This document shows, in pieces, positions 38,424 through 47,880 of a DNA stretch of 64,000 nucleotides. The first letter of the stretch is position 1; every line of letters starts with the position of its first letter. A program made the position numbers and the translations under genes. Where the stretch lies: assembly GCA_937900515.1 (NCBI GenBank), contig CALCCU010000112.1, forward strand, positions 62,001 through 126,000. The letters run 5' to 3'. The stretch comes from an uncultured Gammaproteobacteria bacterium. GTDB lineage: Bacteria; Pseudomonadota; Gammaproteobacteria; Nitrosococcales; Methylophagaceae. The notes under the pieces are model-generated. The model saw only the letters and a list, made by a program, of their open reading frames with translations, made no database searches and had not been told where the DNA came from.

Positions 38424-38774
38424 CTATGAGTATTCGTTGTATTTATCAGATCGCCCTTTTACTTTTTCAACAGGATATTTAAGTGCATTTTTATGAATCT
38501 TTTTATTCACTACCTCATTAATATCGATGCCAATATCATGACAAAGATAACTTAAATAGGCGACTACATCTGCCACTTCATCCTCTAAATCAACGCGTTT
38601 ATCTGAGTTTAACTTTGCAGCAATCTCTTGATCACTTTTCCATTGAAACCACTCTAATAATTCTGATGCCTCAAGTGACAATGATATAGCTAAGTCTTTT
38701 GGCGAATGAAACTGTTCCCAATCACGCTCACGGCGAAATTCAATCAGTTTTTGTAATAATTCAGGCTTTATCAT
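38424..38774 (-). CDS. MazG-like nucleotide pyrophosphohydrolase
   Basis: A 116-residue all-alpha NTP pyrophosphohydrolase. The metal-binding motifs are LEASELLEWFQW (about residues 31-42) and EDEVADVVAYLSYL (about 63-76). A KYP motif (about 99-101) also fits the RS21-C6/dCTPase branch. Likely a house-cleaning hydrolase for noncanonical dNTPs. It overlaps the esterase gene ybfF upstream by 14 bases. Confidence 0.85.
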   Translation of the reverse strand: MIKPELLQKLIEFRRERDWEQFHSPKDLAISLSLEASELLEWFQWKSDQEIAAKLNSDKRVDLEDEVADVVAYLSYLCHDIGIDINEVVNKKIHKNALKYPVEKVKGRSDKYNEYS

Positions 38775-39531
38775 AATCTAAAAACTCATTTACTTTTATT
38801 AAAAAGGCTTGGGGTTGTTCCGCATGCACCCAGTGTCCTGCTTTTTCAATCGTATGTACTTCTGAATTGCTATAGAGTGATGAAATCTGTTCAATATCTT
38901 CATTAAGAATATAATTAGAACGACTACCTCTAATAAAACATGCTGGGATTGTAATTATCTGATTCTCACATACAGCTTGTAGAAGTTGTGGGTAGTTATC
39001 AAACAAGCCTTGTAGGTTTATACGCCAAGTAACCATATCACCAGTAATATCTAAATTCATTAACAAAAACTGACGTATTGCTTTATCAGTAATAGTCTTA
39101 GCTAAGACGGCATCGACTTCATTACGTTTCGAATATAAACTAAGATCAAGTGATAATAGGGCCTTGAAAATCACATCATGTTCTTGCTGGTACTGCTTAG
39201 GTGCAATATCTACGACGACCAATTTGTTACAATAATCTGGATAGTAATGACTAAATGCCATTGCCACTTTACCGCCAACGGAATGGCCAATTAAATCAAT
39301 GTTGCTAATTCTCAGCTCTTGTAAAAGTTCCGCTATATCTTCCGCCATTAACTTATAATTTTGCTCAGTGCTATGTGGTGAACGACCGTGATTACGTAAA
39401 TCCACGGTTATTACTTGTGCATGCTCACTTAACTGCTTCACTATCATGCGCCAGTTATCCAAGGAACCAAATAAACCATGAATGATTAGAACAGGCCGAC
39501 CATGACCATTTATTTGATAATGCAATTTCAT
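38761..39531 (-). CDS. alpha/beta hydrolase (YbfF-type esterase)
   Basis: A 256-residue alpha/beta hydrolase. Oxyanion region HGLFGSLDNW (18-27), nucleophile Ser84 in GHSVGG, and the catalytic His233 in KAGHWVHAEQP are visible. DLRNHGRSPHS and the overall length match the E. coli YbfF acyl-CoA/ester hydrolase. Operon with the MazG-like gene by overlap. Confidence 0.87.
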   Translation of the reverse strand: MKLHYQINGHGRPVLIIHGLFGSLDNWRMIVKQLSEHAQVITVDLRNHGRSPHSTEQNYKLMAEDIAELLQELRISNIDLIGHSVGGKVAMAFSHYYPDYCNKLVVVDIAPKQYQQEHDVIFKALLSLDLSLYSKRNEVDAVLAKTITDKAIRQFLLMNLDITGDMVTWRINLQGLFDNYPQLLQAVCENQIITIPACFIRGSRSNYILNEDIEQISSLYSNSEVHTIEKAGHWVHAEQPQAFLIKVNEFLDYDKA

Positions 39532-39597
39532 TGATTCAATGCTTTTCCATGATTGGTGTTTATAATAGTGTCATTTTAAGACAATTGGAGAGAATTT

Positions 39598-39771
39598 GTG
39601 GAAGATGAAACAGTTTTAGTTATGTTGGTTCAACAGTATGCAGGTAAGTATGGGATTACATTTAGCTCAAAACATTTAGATGACCCGGATAAAAAAGCCC
39701 AACTTATCAGCTTGATCCAAGAATCATTAGCAGGAAAACGTGGGCCTGTAACCGATGATGATCTCATATAA
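39598..39771 (+). CDS. small hypothetical protein, 57 residues
   Basis: A 57-codon frame starting at GTG with GGAGA 7 bases upstream and ending TAA; no other start fits. The product is acidic and soluble: two short helices (EDETVLVMLVQQYAGKYGI and DKKAQLISLIQESLAGKRG) joined by a Ser/Lys linker and an acidic tail TDDDLI. It is divergent from ybfF and followed 16 bases later by a strong terminator. Start signal plus terminator make it a likely real gene. Function unknown. Confidence 0.65.
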   Translation: MEDETVLVMLVQQYAGKYGITFSSKHLDDPDKKAQLISLIQESLAGKRGPVTDDDLI

Positions 39772-39787
39772 CATTGTGCTAACAAAC

Positions 39788-39817
39788 AAAAAGGCCACCG
39801 TTAAAGGTGGCCTTTTT
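39788..39817. terminator. bidirectional Rho-independent terminator
   Basis: AAAAAGGCCACC / GGTGGCCTTTTT, a perfect 12-bp stem with a 6-base loop and T-tracts in both directions. It lies between the 57-residue gene and the end of fabB. Confidence 0.94.
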
Positions 39818-39835
39818 GTTTAAGCGAATAATGAA

Positions 39836-41053
39836 TTAGTCTTCTAGTTTTTCAAATACAAGACTCGCATTGGTGCCGCCAAAACCAAAACTGTTAGACA
39901 TAATTGTTTTTAAGCCGGCATTATCTTTACGTTCACGAATAATTGGAACACCAGTCGCTTCAGGATCCAAATTATCAATATTTGCTGATGCAGCGATGAA
40001 ATCATTTTCCATCATCAATAAGCAATAAATTGCTTCTTGAACACCAGCAGCACCAAGAGAATGGCCTGATAATGATTTAGTTGAACCTACGATTGGAGCT
40101 TGCTCACCAAATGCTTGTTTAACCGCTCCTAATTCCGCTAAATCACCAACAGGTGTACTCGTCCCGTGAGCATTAATATAATCAATTGGCTTATTAACCG
40201 TTGATGTTGCGAGTTGCATACAACGGATCGCACCTTCACCTGATGGTGCAACCATATCGTAACCATCTGATGTTGCTGCATAGCCTGTCAATTCAGCGTA
40301 AATTTTAGCGCCACGAGCCTTAGCATGTTCGTATTCTTCTAAAACAACTACACCACCACCACCAGCGATCACAAAACCGTCACGATCTGCATCGTAAGCA
40401 CGCGATGCTTTCTCTGGTGTGTCATTGTATTTTGTCGATAATGCACCCATCGCATCAAACAAAGAACTCATCGTCCAATGCTCTTCTTCAGCACCACCAG
40501 CAAAAACAATATCTTGTTTTCCTAACTGAATTTGTTCCATTGCATTACCAATACAATGAGCACTTGTTGCACATGCAGAAGACATTGAATAGTTCACACC
40601 TTTAATTTTGAAAGGTGTTGCTAAACATGCAGATGTAGTACTACCCATTACTTGTGTAACACGGTATGGTCCAACACGTCGAAGACCTTTGTTACGCAAA
40701 ATATCAGCAGCTTCAACTTGATTAGATGATGAAGCTCCACCTGACCCCATCACTAAACCTGTACGTGGATTAGATACTTGCTCTTCGGTTAAGCCTGAAT
40801 CATCAATTGCTTGTTTCATTGAGATGTAAGCATAAGCTGCCGCATCTCCCATGAAGCGTAAAATTTTGCGGTCGATATGTTCTTTAAAGTCAATATCAAC
40901 ACTACCTGCAATATGACTACGAAAGCCCATATCAGCATATTCTTGTTTAAATTTAATGCCTGATCGGCCAGTTCGAAGAGATTCAGTAACTGTTTCAGCA
41001 TCAAGCCCTAAGCAAGAAGTAATACCTAAACCTGTGACAACAACACGTTTCAT
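39836..41053 (-). CDS. fabB: beta-ketoacyl-ACP synthase I FabB
   Basis: A 405-residue condensing enzyme. The active cysteine is Cys161 in [12 protein letters not shown]; the two histidines are in [11 protein letters not shown] and [12 protein letters not shown]. The [11 protein letters not shown] end is typical. It elongates both saturated and cis-unsaturated acyl-ACPs; pairing with fabA 10 bases upstream identifies FabB rather than FabF. Anaerobic-type unsaturated fatty acid synthesis is therefore encoded here. Confidence 0.96.
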   Translation of the reverse strand: MKRVVVTGLGITSCLGLDAETVTESLRTGRSGIKFKQEYADMGFRSHIAGSVDIDFKEHIDRKILRFMGDAAAYAYISMKQAIDDSGLTEEQVSNPRTGLVMGSGGASSSNQVEAADILRNKGLRRVGPYRVTQVMGSTTSACLATPFKIKGVNYSMSSACATSAHCIGNAMEQIQLGKQDIVFAGGAEEEHWTMSSLFDAMGALSTKYNDTPEKASRAYDADRDGFVIAGGGGVVVLEEYEHAKARGAKIYAELTGYAATSDGYDMVAPSGEGAIRCMQLATSTVNKPIDYINAHGTSTPVGDLAELGAVKQAFGEQAPIVGSTKSLSGHSLGAAGVQEAIYCLLMMENDFIAASANIDNLDPEATGVPIIRERKDNAGLKTIMSNSFGFGGTNASLVFEKLED

Positions 41054-41063
41054 ATAGAGTTTC

Positions 41064-41579
41064 CTAAAAATCTTCTGTAGATGTGAACAAACCTACACGT
41101 AGGTCTTTCGCTGCATATATTTCTCGACCATCAACTGATACCGTTCCATCAGCAATAGCTAAAACTAATTTACGTGCAACAACACGTTTTAAATCAATTT
41201 TGTAGGTCACTTTTTTAGCGGTTGGCAATACTTGTCCGGTAAACTTAACTTCACCAGAACCTAATGCACGGCCACGACCAGGATTTCCATCCCAAGCCAA
41301 GAAGAAGCCAACTAGCTGCCACATAGCATCTAGCCCCAAACAGCCAGGCATAACAGGATCACCAGGAAAGTGACAATCGAAGAACCATAAATCAGGAGTG
41401 ATATCTAATTCTGCAATGATTTCACCTTTGCCGTACTTACCACCCTCATTTGAAATATGAGTAATGCGATCCATCATCAGCATATTTGGTGTTGGTAATT
41501 GTGCATTTCCAGGGCCAAACATTTCCCCTTGACCACATTGTAAAAGCTCTTCGTATGTATAGGATGATTGATTACTCAT
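41064..41579 (-). CDS. fabA: 3-hydroxydecanoyl-ACP dehydratase/isomerase FabA
   Basis: A 171-residue hot-dog fold enzyme with the catalytic residues His70 and Asp84 in [20 protein letters not shown], at the same numbers as in E. coli FabA. It dehydrates 3-hydroxydecanoyl-ACP and isomerises trans-2 to cis-3-decenoyl-ACP. First gene of fabA-fabB. Confidence 0.97.
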   Translation of the reverse strand: MSNQSSYTYEELLQCGQGEMFGPGNAQLPTPNMLMMDRITHISNEGGKYGKGEIIAELDITPDLWFFDCHFPGDPVMPGCLGLDAMWQLVGFFLAWDGNPGRGRALGSGEVKFTGQVLPTAKKVTYKIDLKRVVARKLVLAIADGTVSVDGREIYAAKDLRVGLFTSTEDF

Positions 41580-41680
41580 AGATTCTTCTTAAAGTGTCCT
41601 TTAATTAGGTAAGTGCTAATAATATCATGCCCAGTTGAAAACAAGAAAAATTCATCTTGTTTGTACCTAAACTTCTGCTT

Positions 41681-41712
41681 AAAAAAAAGCCATGGACTAA
41701 TAAGCCATGGCT
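41681..41712 (-). terminator. terminator of the type I secretion operon
   Basis: Read on the minus strand, AGCCATGG and CCATGGCT pair around a 9-base loop and are followed by eight T's. It lies 22 bases past the tolC stop and separates the secretion operon from fabA-fabB. Confidence 0.88.
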
Positions 41713-41734
41713 ATATACGATATTTAAAGTTTAA

Positions 41735-43066
41735 CTATTCTTTATTATCACTTACTTGTAGTGCGGTTTCAGGTAATTGTATTTGTAAATTAACTAACAA
41801 CTCCCCCATGCTATTCAGTACGCGGTATATTGCAAATAATTCATCATATTGAGCATTTACAAGTGCTTGGCTTGCGACGAACAGCTCATTTTCTGAATCT
41901 AATAAGTCTAATAAAGTACGCTGCCCTAGACTAAACTGCTGTCTATATGCATCACGTGAACGAAGGCTTGATTCTACATGAGCCTTAAAGTATTGCATTT
42001 GATTTTTAACAGTCTGTAATGCATTCCAGGAGAACCGGACACTTTGCTCAACTTGTCGATGTGTATTATTACGAATTTCTGTCGCTTGGTTAATTCGGTA
42101 TGCAGTCTCTTGACGACGTGCACTATCTTTACCACCATTTAGCAGGTTATAGCGAAGACGAAACATGGCAGTTACATCGTTATCATGCCCATTGACACCA
42201 TTCAAATCATTATTAGCCGTTGTTCCAATTTCTAAATTCACTTTTGGATAAAATGCTGCTGCTGCAGTGTCATGCTGAGCATTAGCTTCTTCAATATTCG
42301 CATTCGCGGACTTAAGAACTGGATGATTATCGATTGCTTTGGATATAGCTTCATCAACAGTGTCAGGTAAAACAGAAGAAGATAACTCTGGCTCATTTAA
42401 GCTATCAGGCTGTTCACCGATCACACGTAAATATGTAGTTTCTTGATCTCGTAAGTTGCTCTCTTGTGCAATTAAATTTGCTCTCGCTAAGGCCAAACGA
42501 CCTTGGCTTTGATCCATATCAGCTTTTCTACCAACTCCTCGCTCACTACGTAAGGTTATTTGGTCATGCGTACGTTCATGAGCTTCAAGATTAGTGGCTG
42601 CAAGTTCAACTAAATGTTGGCGGCGTAATACATTGAGATATGCTTCAACAGCTTCTAAACCTGTGTTTTCAGCAGTTCCGAATACAGCATAAGATTGCGC
42701 TTTCTCGATAGCAGTAAAACGACGTACTTCATTAGTGGTTTGCATTCCATCAAAGAGCATTTGATTAAAATTTAAACTTGCTTCATCTCTATTCATATGA
42801 ATATTTTTATGAGAACTAGCCGTTCGAGTACTTGGACTATCCGTTGATTCAAATCCTGTCCCGATTGCAAGTTCTATAGTAGGAAAATAACCTGCTTCGG
42901 CCTGTTTTATTTGTTCTGATGCAGCATTACGTTCATAACTAGCCGCTAAAACATCCGGATTAGTTGTTACGGCATTACTAACCGCTTCTTGAATTGTAAC
43001 TGCATAAGCACTCGACTGAGCTAATAAGCTAATCGTGACGATTTGAGCAACTTTATTTAACATCAT
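41735..43066 (-). CDS. TolC-family outer-membrane protein of the type I secretion operon (LapE-like)
   Basis: 443 residues with a signal peptide (about 1-22, SAYA-VT) and two outer-membrane efflux repeats. Typical marks: the start TIQEAVSNAVTTNPDVLAAS, FNQMLFDG, YNLLNGG and the C-terminal GQRTLLDLLDSENELF. It forms the outer-membrane exit channel for type I secretion. It is the last gene of the operon, 76 bases after the LuxR-type gene. Confidence 0.88.
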   Translation of the reverse strand: MMLNKVAQIVTISLLAQSSAYAVTIQEAVSNAVTTNPDVLAASYERNAASEQIKQAEAGYFPTIELAIGTGFESTDSPSTRTASSHKNIHMNRDEASLNFNQMLFDGMQTTNEVRRFTAIEKAQSYAVFGTAENTGLEAVEAYLNVLRRQHLVELAATNLEAHERTHDQITLRSERGVGRKADMDQSQGRLALARANLIAQESNLRDQETTYLRVIGEQPDSLNEPELSSSVLPDTVDEAISKAIDNHPVLKSANANIEEANAQHDTAAAAFYPKVNLEIGTTANNDLNGVNGHDNDVTAMFRLRYNLLNGGKDSARRQETAYRINQATEIRNNTHRQVEQSVRFSWNALQTVKNQMQYFKAHVESSLRSRDAYRQQFSLGQRTLLDLLDSENELFVASQALVNAQYDELFAIYRVLNSMGELLVNLQIQLPETALQVSDNKE

Positions 43067-43142
43067 AGTTCAGTACCCAATTAAAAAATATTCAATTACC
43101 AAGAATAACATAATTTATTCATTAACCTATAACGCAGAGAAC

Positions 43143-43787
43143 TTAACGTAAATCACGGAAAAATATAGCCAATGAGAGCCTATCTCTAATACCCATTTTT
43201 TGAAAAATAGCGGTTAAATGAGACTTAACGGTTCGTTCAGTAATTTCCATTTCAATAGCAATCTTTTTATTGGTTGCTCCATGACTCACTAACTCCGCGA
43301 CTTGATGTTCTTTAGGGGATAAGGAGTCAAGTGCTTGCTGCTGCTGTTCAGTAATTTGAGGAGTTTGGCTGAGCGCATCAATTAACCCTGAAATAACATG
43401 ACGTTCGATCCATACTTCTCCCATCAAAACACAACGAATTGCTGTCGATAAATTATCAACTGAGCTTGAATAATCAAAATAACCTCGAGCACCTTGTTTT
43501 AGTACTGTGATTTGCAGCTCACTTGAACAGTGGTCACCAATAATCAAAACTCGAGCATTAGGAAAAGCAGCTTTTAATTGTGCAAGCTTTTCAGCCTGAT
43601 TTTCGCCAAGTAACTTGTAGTCGCACAAGACTAATGCAACATCCTCATTTTCAGAAGCTGATAAACAGGCATCTACACCTTGAAAAAAATTCACTTGATA
43701 TTGAGAGCTAACGTTACTATTTATTGATTTAGATAATGCTTGGTCATCAATAATAATATTTAAGTTTTTCTTAGCACTCACGGTCAT
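43143..43787 (-). CDS. LuxR/NarL-type response regulator inside the secretion operon
   Basis: 214 residues: an N-terminal receiver-like domain (about 8-125) and a C-terminal LuxR helix-turn-helix (about 153-210, LSPKEHQVAELVSHG, NKKIAIEMEITERTVKSHL). The acidic pair Asp14/Asp15 and the phosphoacceptor-like Asp56 (VLCDYKLLG) are kept. The usual Thr/Ser after the fourth strand is Gly84, and the usual Lys after GA.GY is replaced (RGYFDYSS). It may therefore not respond to phosphorylation normally. It overlaps the HlyD gene by 4 bases. No histidine kinase is adjacent. Confidence 0.82.
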   Translation of the reverse strand: MTVSAKKNLNIIIDDQALSKSINSNVSSQYQVNFFQGVDACLSASENEDVALVLCDYKLLGENQAEKLAQLKAAFPNARVLIIGDHCSSELQITVLKQGARGYFDYSSSVDNLSTAIRCVLMGEVWIERHVISGLIDALSQTPQITEQQQQALDSLSPKEHQVAELVSHGATNKKIAIEMEITERTVKSHLTAIFQKMGIRDRLSLAIFFRDLR

Positions 43788-45118
43788 CTTTCTCTCAAAG
43801 CCTCGTTTTTAGCTTTCAAAATTGGTTTCAATAAATAATCTAACACTGTTTTTTTGCCTGTGAGAATATCTACTGTTGTTGTCATTCCAGGTATGATTTT
43901 CAATTTTCCTTTATTACTTTCAATATAATTCTTATCTGTACGCAAGTAAATTTGATAAAAACTATCTCCTTGTTCATCAGTAATTGTATCAGCACTAATT
44001 CTTTCTAATTTCGCTGGTAAACCACCGTATATAGAAAAATCATAAGCAGTTAACTTGATCATTGCTTCTTGGCCAGGCCTCAGAAAAGCGATATCTGCAG
44101 GTCTAATTTTAGCTTCTACTAGCAAATTATCTTCAATAGGGATAATTTCCAGCAAGTCCATCCCAGGTTGGATTATGCCACCTACAGTATTAATTTTAAG
44201 CTGATTGATTGTACCTCTAACAGGTGATCTTACCTGAGTTCTAGTCACCCGATCTTGCGATGAAATGGCACTCTCTCTTGTTCGTTGTAATTCAGCATTC
44301 ACATCTGAATACTCTCTGGCAGCCTTTGCCTTAAATTGTAATGTTTGTTCTTCAATTTTTTGATTAATTTCATTCAACGACGATCTAATTCTTGGTATCG
44401 CCAAGCGATTGGCTTCCATTTCACCATGTAAATCATTAGCTGCACGTTTTAACCTTAATAACTCTACCTCAGACATAACTCCAGCGGCAACTAATGGCTC
44501 TGACATCTTCATTTCTTTACTACTCAAGTCATAACTTTTCTTTAGTTGAGCTTGTTTAGCGCGACGTTCGACTAACTCTTGTTGTTTTTGTGCTATTTGC
44601 TGTTTAAGCACTCTTGAGCTAGAGTTCAATTCATTCTGTCTAGATTGGTATAGGGCTTGTTCACTTGCCGCCAACTGAGGGCTAGACTCGACAACTTCTT
44701 TAGGCACTACAAACTGAGTACCACTGCTTTCTGCTTTTAGCCGCACACTTCGGGCCAGTAGTTCATATCGTTTTAGTTCATTTTCTCTGAATGAAGATGA
44801 AAAGCGCGTATCATCTATTTTCAATAATACCTGACCCGCTTGTACTTCTTGGCCTTCAGAAACAAGTACCTCGGCCAAAATCCCCCCCTCCAAGTTCTGT
44901 ATCACCTGAACTTTACTTGATGGGATAACCTTACCCTCTCCACGTGTAACCTCATCTAGGCTTGTGTTATATGCCCAAAAGCCTGCCGCAACAAAAAAAG
45001 CCAGGATTAAAAAAAGTAATGCATGCCCAGCACGGTGAGCTGATTCCAATGTTGCTGCACTTACTTCAGACATAAACTCTGCATCGTCAGGATGCGTGTT
45101 TTTAAACCATGCCATCAC
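43784..45118 (-). CDS. HlyD-family membrane fusion protein (LapC-like)
   Basis: 444 residues: a cytoplasmic N-terminus, one membrane helix (about 30-50), a split lipoyl/barrel-sandwich domain (VIPSSKVQVIQNLEGGILAE, then TQVRSPVRGTINQLKINTVG) and a long coiled coil (about 105-285) between the halves. The beta-barrel end 'KIIPGMTTTVDILTGKKTVLDYL' is the HlyD/LapC signature. It links the inner-membrane ABC transporter with TolC. Confidence 0.9.
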   Translation of the reverse strand: MMAWFKNTHPDDAEFMSEVSAATLESAHRAGHALLFLILAFFVAAGFWAYNTSLDEVTRGEGKVIPSSKVQVIQNLEGGILAEVLVSEGQEVQAGQVLLKIDDTRFSSSFRENELKRYELLARSVRLKAESSGTQFVVPKEVVESSPQLAASEQALYQSRQNELNSSSRVLKQQIAQKQQELVERRAKQAQLKKSYDLSSKEMKMSEPLVAAGVMSEVELLRLKRAANDLHGEMEANRLAIPRIRSSLNEINQKIEEQTLQFKAKAAREYSDVNAELQRTRESAISSQDRVTRTQVRSPVRGTINQLKINTVGGIIQPGMDLLEIIPIEDNLLVEAKIRPADIAFLRPGQEAMIKLTAYDFSIYGGLPAKLERISADTITDEQGDSFYQIYLRTDKNYIESNKGKLKIIPGMTTTVDILTGKKTVLDYLLKPILKAKNEALRER

Positions 45119-45121
45119 GCT

Positions 45122-47302
45122 CTATCCTTTAGATACTTTGATATGACCCTGCTTAAGGGATTCTAAAATCTGGTCTCGCGGCCCATCTGCAACTAAATGA
45201 CCTTGATCCATAACAATAATTCTATCGACTAAACTCAAAAGCGATGCCTTATGTGTCACTAAAAGTAAGGTTTTATCTGCTAGCTGACTCATTAAGTTAG
45301 ATTTAAATTGTTCTTCAGTACTGTTATCCATAGCATTGGTAGGTTCATCCAGAATTAGCATAGGAGGGTCTAATAATAGCGCTCTGGCAACAGCAATACT
45401 TTGTCGCTGACCTCCAGACAACCCCTCTCCTCGTTCACCAACAGGTAAGTCAAACCCTGCTGGATGTCGATTAACAAATTCAGTGACACCAGCTATGCCA
45501 GCCGCTTTCAATACCGCAACATCATCAGCAAAAGGAGCCCCCATAACAATATTATCCCTGACACTACCATAGAATAAATTAACGTCTTGCGGTGCATAGC
45601 CAACATTGCGGCGAAGATCCACAGGATCAATCTGCCTAATATCAGTACCATCTAGCAATATAGCACCATTCGTTGGCTCATAAAGACCTAATAATAACTT
45701 CTCAACAGAGCTTTTACCTGATCCTATGCGCCCTATAAATGCAACTTTTTCTCCTGGCGAAATTGAAAAAGAGACATCTGACAAAGCATCAATTGGTTGC
45801 TCAGGATACCGAAACGTTACATTCTTAAATTCAACTTTTCCCGCAAACTCTGAACGATGTAAAAACTCTCTGCCTGTAGGACGTTCAACAGGTAGGCTCA
45901 TCAAATTATTGAGTGAGTTAAGTGCCGCTTTTGATTGGTGCCAGCGAGTTAATATTCCAGCGACTTGACCAAGTGGTGCAAGTGCTCGACCTGTCAGTAA
46001 AGTACTAGCAATGAGCGCCCCCATTGTAATTTCACCTTCCGATATTTTATAAACACCGAAAACAACGATACTGACTGAGGCCATCTGCTGAACAAAGGCA
46101 GTAAAATTAACTGCCGCTGATGATAATAGTTTTACACGTTGGCCAAATTTTGAAATGAAACCAATTGTTTGTTCCCACTTTCTCTGCACTAAAGATTCAG
46201 CACCTATGCTTTTGATTGTCTCCAAGCCTGTGAGGGTCTCTATTAAAGTGGCACTTTTCTGGCCTGAGTAGCGAAATAATTGCTGTACTGTTCGGCCGAG
46301 TGGGACTTGAATAACTAGGCCGACTATCAAAACCAATGGAATCGCAGCTAAAGGCACATAAGCTAACTCCCCAGAGATAGCCCAGATAACTCCTATAAAT
46401 AAAAACGCAAATGGTAAATCGATTAATGTTGTGATGGTTGTCGAGGTAAAGAACTCTCGAAAGGACTCAAACTCTTGCATATTATTTGCAAAAGAACCTA
46501 CTGAATTTGAGCGAGAAGCCATTTTAATGCCCATCACTTTTTCAAATATTGTTGCAGATAAGATCACATCTGCTTTTTTACCTGCCATATCAATAAAATA
46601 GCCACGTAGAGTACGTAGTAGTAAATCAAAGATAAAAACAGTCGCAACACCTATTGCAAGTACCCATAACGTTTCAATCGCATGATTAGGTACCACGCGG
46701 TCATATACATTCATGATAAATAAGGGTGAAGCAAGAGCAAACAAATTGACCAAAATAGAGGCTAAAAAAACCTCACCATAGATAGGCCAGAATTTAACAA
46801 TCGTACCCCAGAACCAATGCTTAGTTCTTGGAATAGCTGAATTATCTGTACGTTGATCAAATTTATGAACAGCTTTAATGAATATTGCATAGCCGTTATA
46901 GGCTGATTCTAACTTCTTTAGATCAATTTCTGACTCGCCATCACCTGCTTCTGGGAATATCACCCTCGCCTTAGAATCATTAATCTCGAGCAAAATGCAT
47001 GCTGTACTATTTTCTAATAATAGAACAGCTGGTAACAAGAGATTTGAGATTTTATGAAGTGGTCGTTTAACGACTTTCGATGATAGACCTGCGCGCTCTG
47101 CTGCACGAGAAAATAGTTTTGGAGTAAGTTTATTATCAACCAGAGGTAAACCATGTATTAATGATTCAGCACTGTGTGGTTTATGGAGAAGTTTGGTTAA
47201 TACAGTTAAACAGGCTAGGAGCGGATCATCAAGTGTCTGCTGTCCCTCATCAGCATCCCATTGTTTATGCTCTTCTTGTATTATATTTGACTCTTCAGAC
47301 AT
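45122..47302 (-). CDS. type I secretion ABC transporter with C39-like domain (LapB-like)
   Basis: 726 residues. An N-terminal C39-like domain (about 25-140) is followed by a membrane domain of six helices (about 165-440) and a C-terminal ATPase (Walker A GRIGSGKSS, signature LSGGQRQS, Walker B MLILDEPTNAMD). The peptidase-like domain lacks the usual catalytic Gln/Cys-Gly arrangement (DPLLACLTVLTKL), so it is a substrate-binding CLD rather than a leader peptidase. This is the LapB group, exporting large RTX adhesins. No adhesin, lapD or lapG gene is in the window. Confidence 0.9.
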   Translation of the reverse strand: MSEESNIIQEEHKQWDADEGQQTLDDPLLACLTVLTKLLHKPHSAESLIHGLPLVDNKLTPKLFSRAAERAGLSSKVVKRPLHKISNLLLPAVLLLENSTACILLEINDSKARVIFPEAGDGESEIDLKKLESAYNGYAIFIKAVHKFDQRTDNSAIPRTKHWFWGTIVKFWPIYGEVFLASILVNLFALASPLFIMNVYDRVVPNHAIETLWVLAIGVATVFIFDLLLRTLRGYFIDMAGKKADVILSATIFEKVMGIKMASRSNSVGSFANNMQEFESFREFFTSTTITTLIDLPFAFLFIGVIWAISGELAYVPLAAIPLVLIVGLVIQVPLGRTVQQLFRYSGQKSATLIETLTGLETIKSIGAESLVQRKWEQTIGFISKFGQRVKLLSSAAVNFTAFVQQMASVSIVVFGVYKISEGEITMGALIASTLLTGRALAPLGQVAGILTRWHQSKAALNSLNNLMSLPVERPTGREFLHRSEFAGKVEFKNVTFRYPEQPIDALSDVSFSISPGEKVAFIGRIGSGKSSVEKLLLGLYEPTNGAILLDGTDIRQIDPVDLRRNVGYAPQDVNLFYGSVRDNIVMGAPFADDVAVLKAAGIAGVTEFVNRHPAGFDLPVGERGEGLSGGQRQSIAVARALLLDPPMLILDEPTNAMDNSTEEQFKSNLMSQLADKTLLLVTHKASLLSLVDRIIVMDQGHLVADGPRDQILESLKQGHIKVSKG

Positions 47303-47541
47303 ACTTATTAGCTTCTTTCTTCTTAAAATATAATCAATATTTAAACTGCAACTAACAGTAACACATAAACTTTTATATGTAACTTGTTAAGTATAATGGA
47401 TTTTCACTAGAAAAGTCAGGCGATTTTCAGTTTAATGTTTCAGGATGTAAAGCTAATTAGAGTAAGATGTTACATGATATTATTGCTAGTAAAACGAGTC
47501 ATAGATAATCCGTTTATGGCAAATAAATAAGGACTGCCAAC

Positions 47542-47880
47542 ATGGCTTATATAACTCGAAATCAAGAAGGTGACATTACAGCCATCCATGAAACAGCGCA
47601 GACTGATACTCAAGAATATCTGTCGCTCGACAGTCCTGAAATTATTGAATTCATCCGTCAATCAGCTACAGATAATGACATCAAAACCATACTGTCATCT
47701 TCTGATGTGGCATTAGTTCGAGTTCTTGAAGATCTCATTAATACATTAATTGATAAAAAAATCATATTATTCACTGACTTGCCTGATGCTGCACGAGAGA
47801 AGTTAGCTAACCGAGAGCAAATTCGTGGTCGCTTACACTCTCTCGAAAACCTTATGTCAGATGACGAAGGTATTTTATGA
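47542..47880 (+). CDS. conserved hypothetical protein, 112 residues
   Basis: A soluble acidic protein starting MAYITRNQEGDITAI. The central helical region contains SSDVALVRVLEDLINTLIDK and the end is Leu/Glu rich. I recall similar small gammaproteobacterial proteins loosely labelled 'tryptophan synthase beta-like', a label without functional support. It overlaps the end of the convergent der gene by 6 bases. It is preceded by a 239-base interval shared with the divergent secretion operon, in which no clear regulatory site was recognised. Confidence 0.6.
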   Translation: MAYITRNQEGDITAIHETAQTDTQEYLSLDSPEIIEFIRQSATDNDIKTILSSSDVALVRVLEDLINTLIDKKIILFTDLPDAAREKLANREQIRGRLHSLENLMSDDEGIL

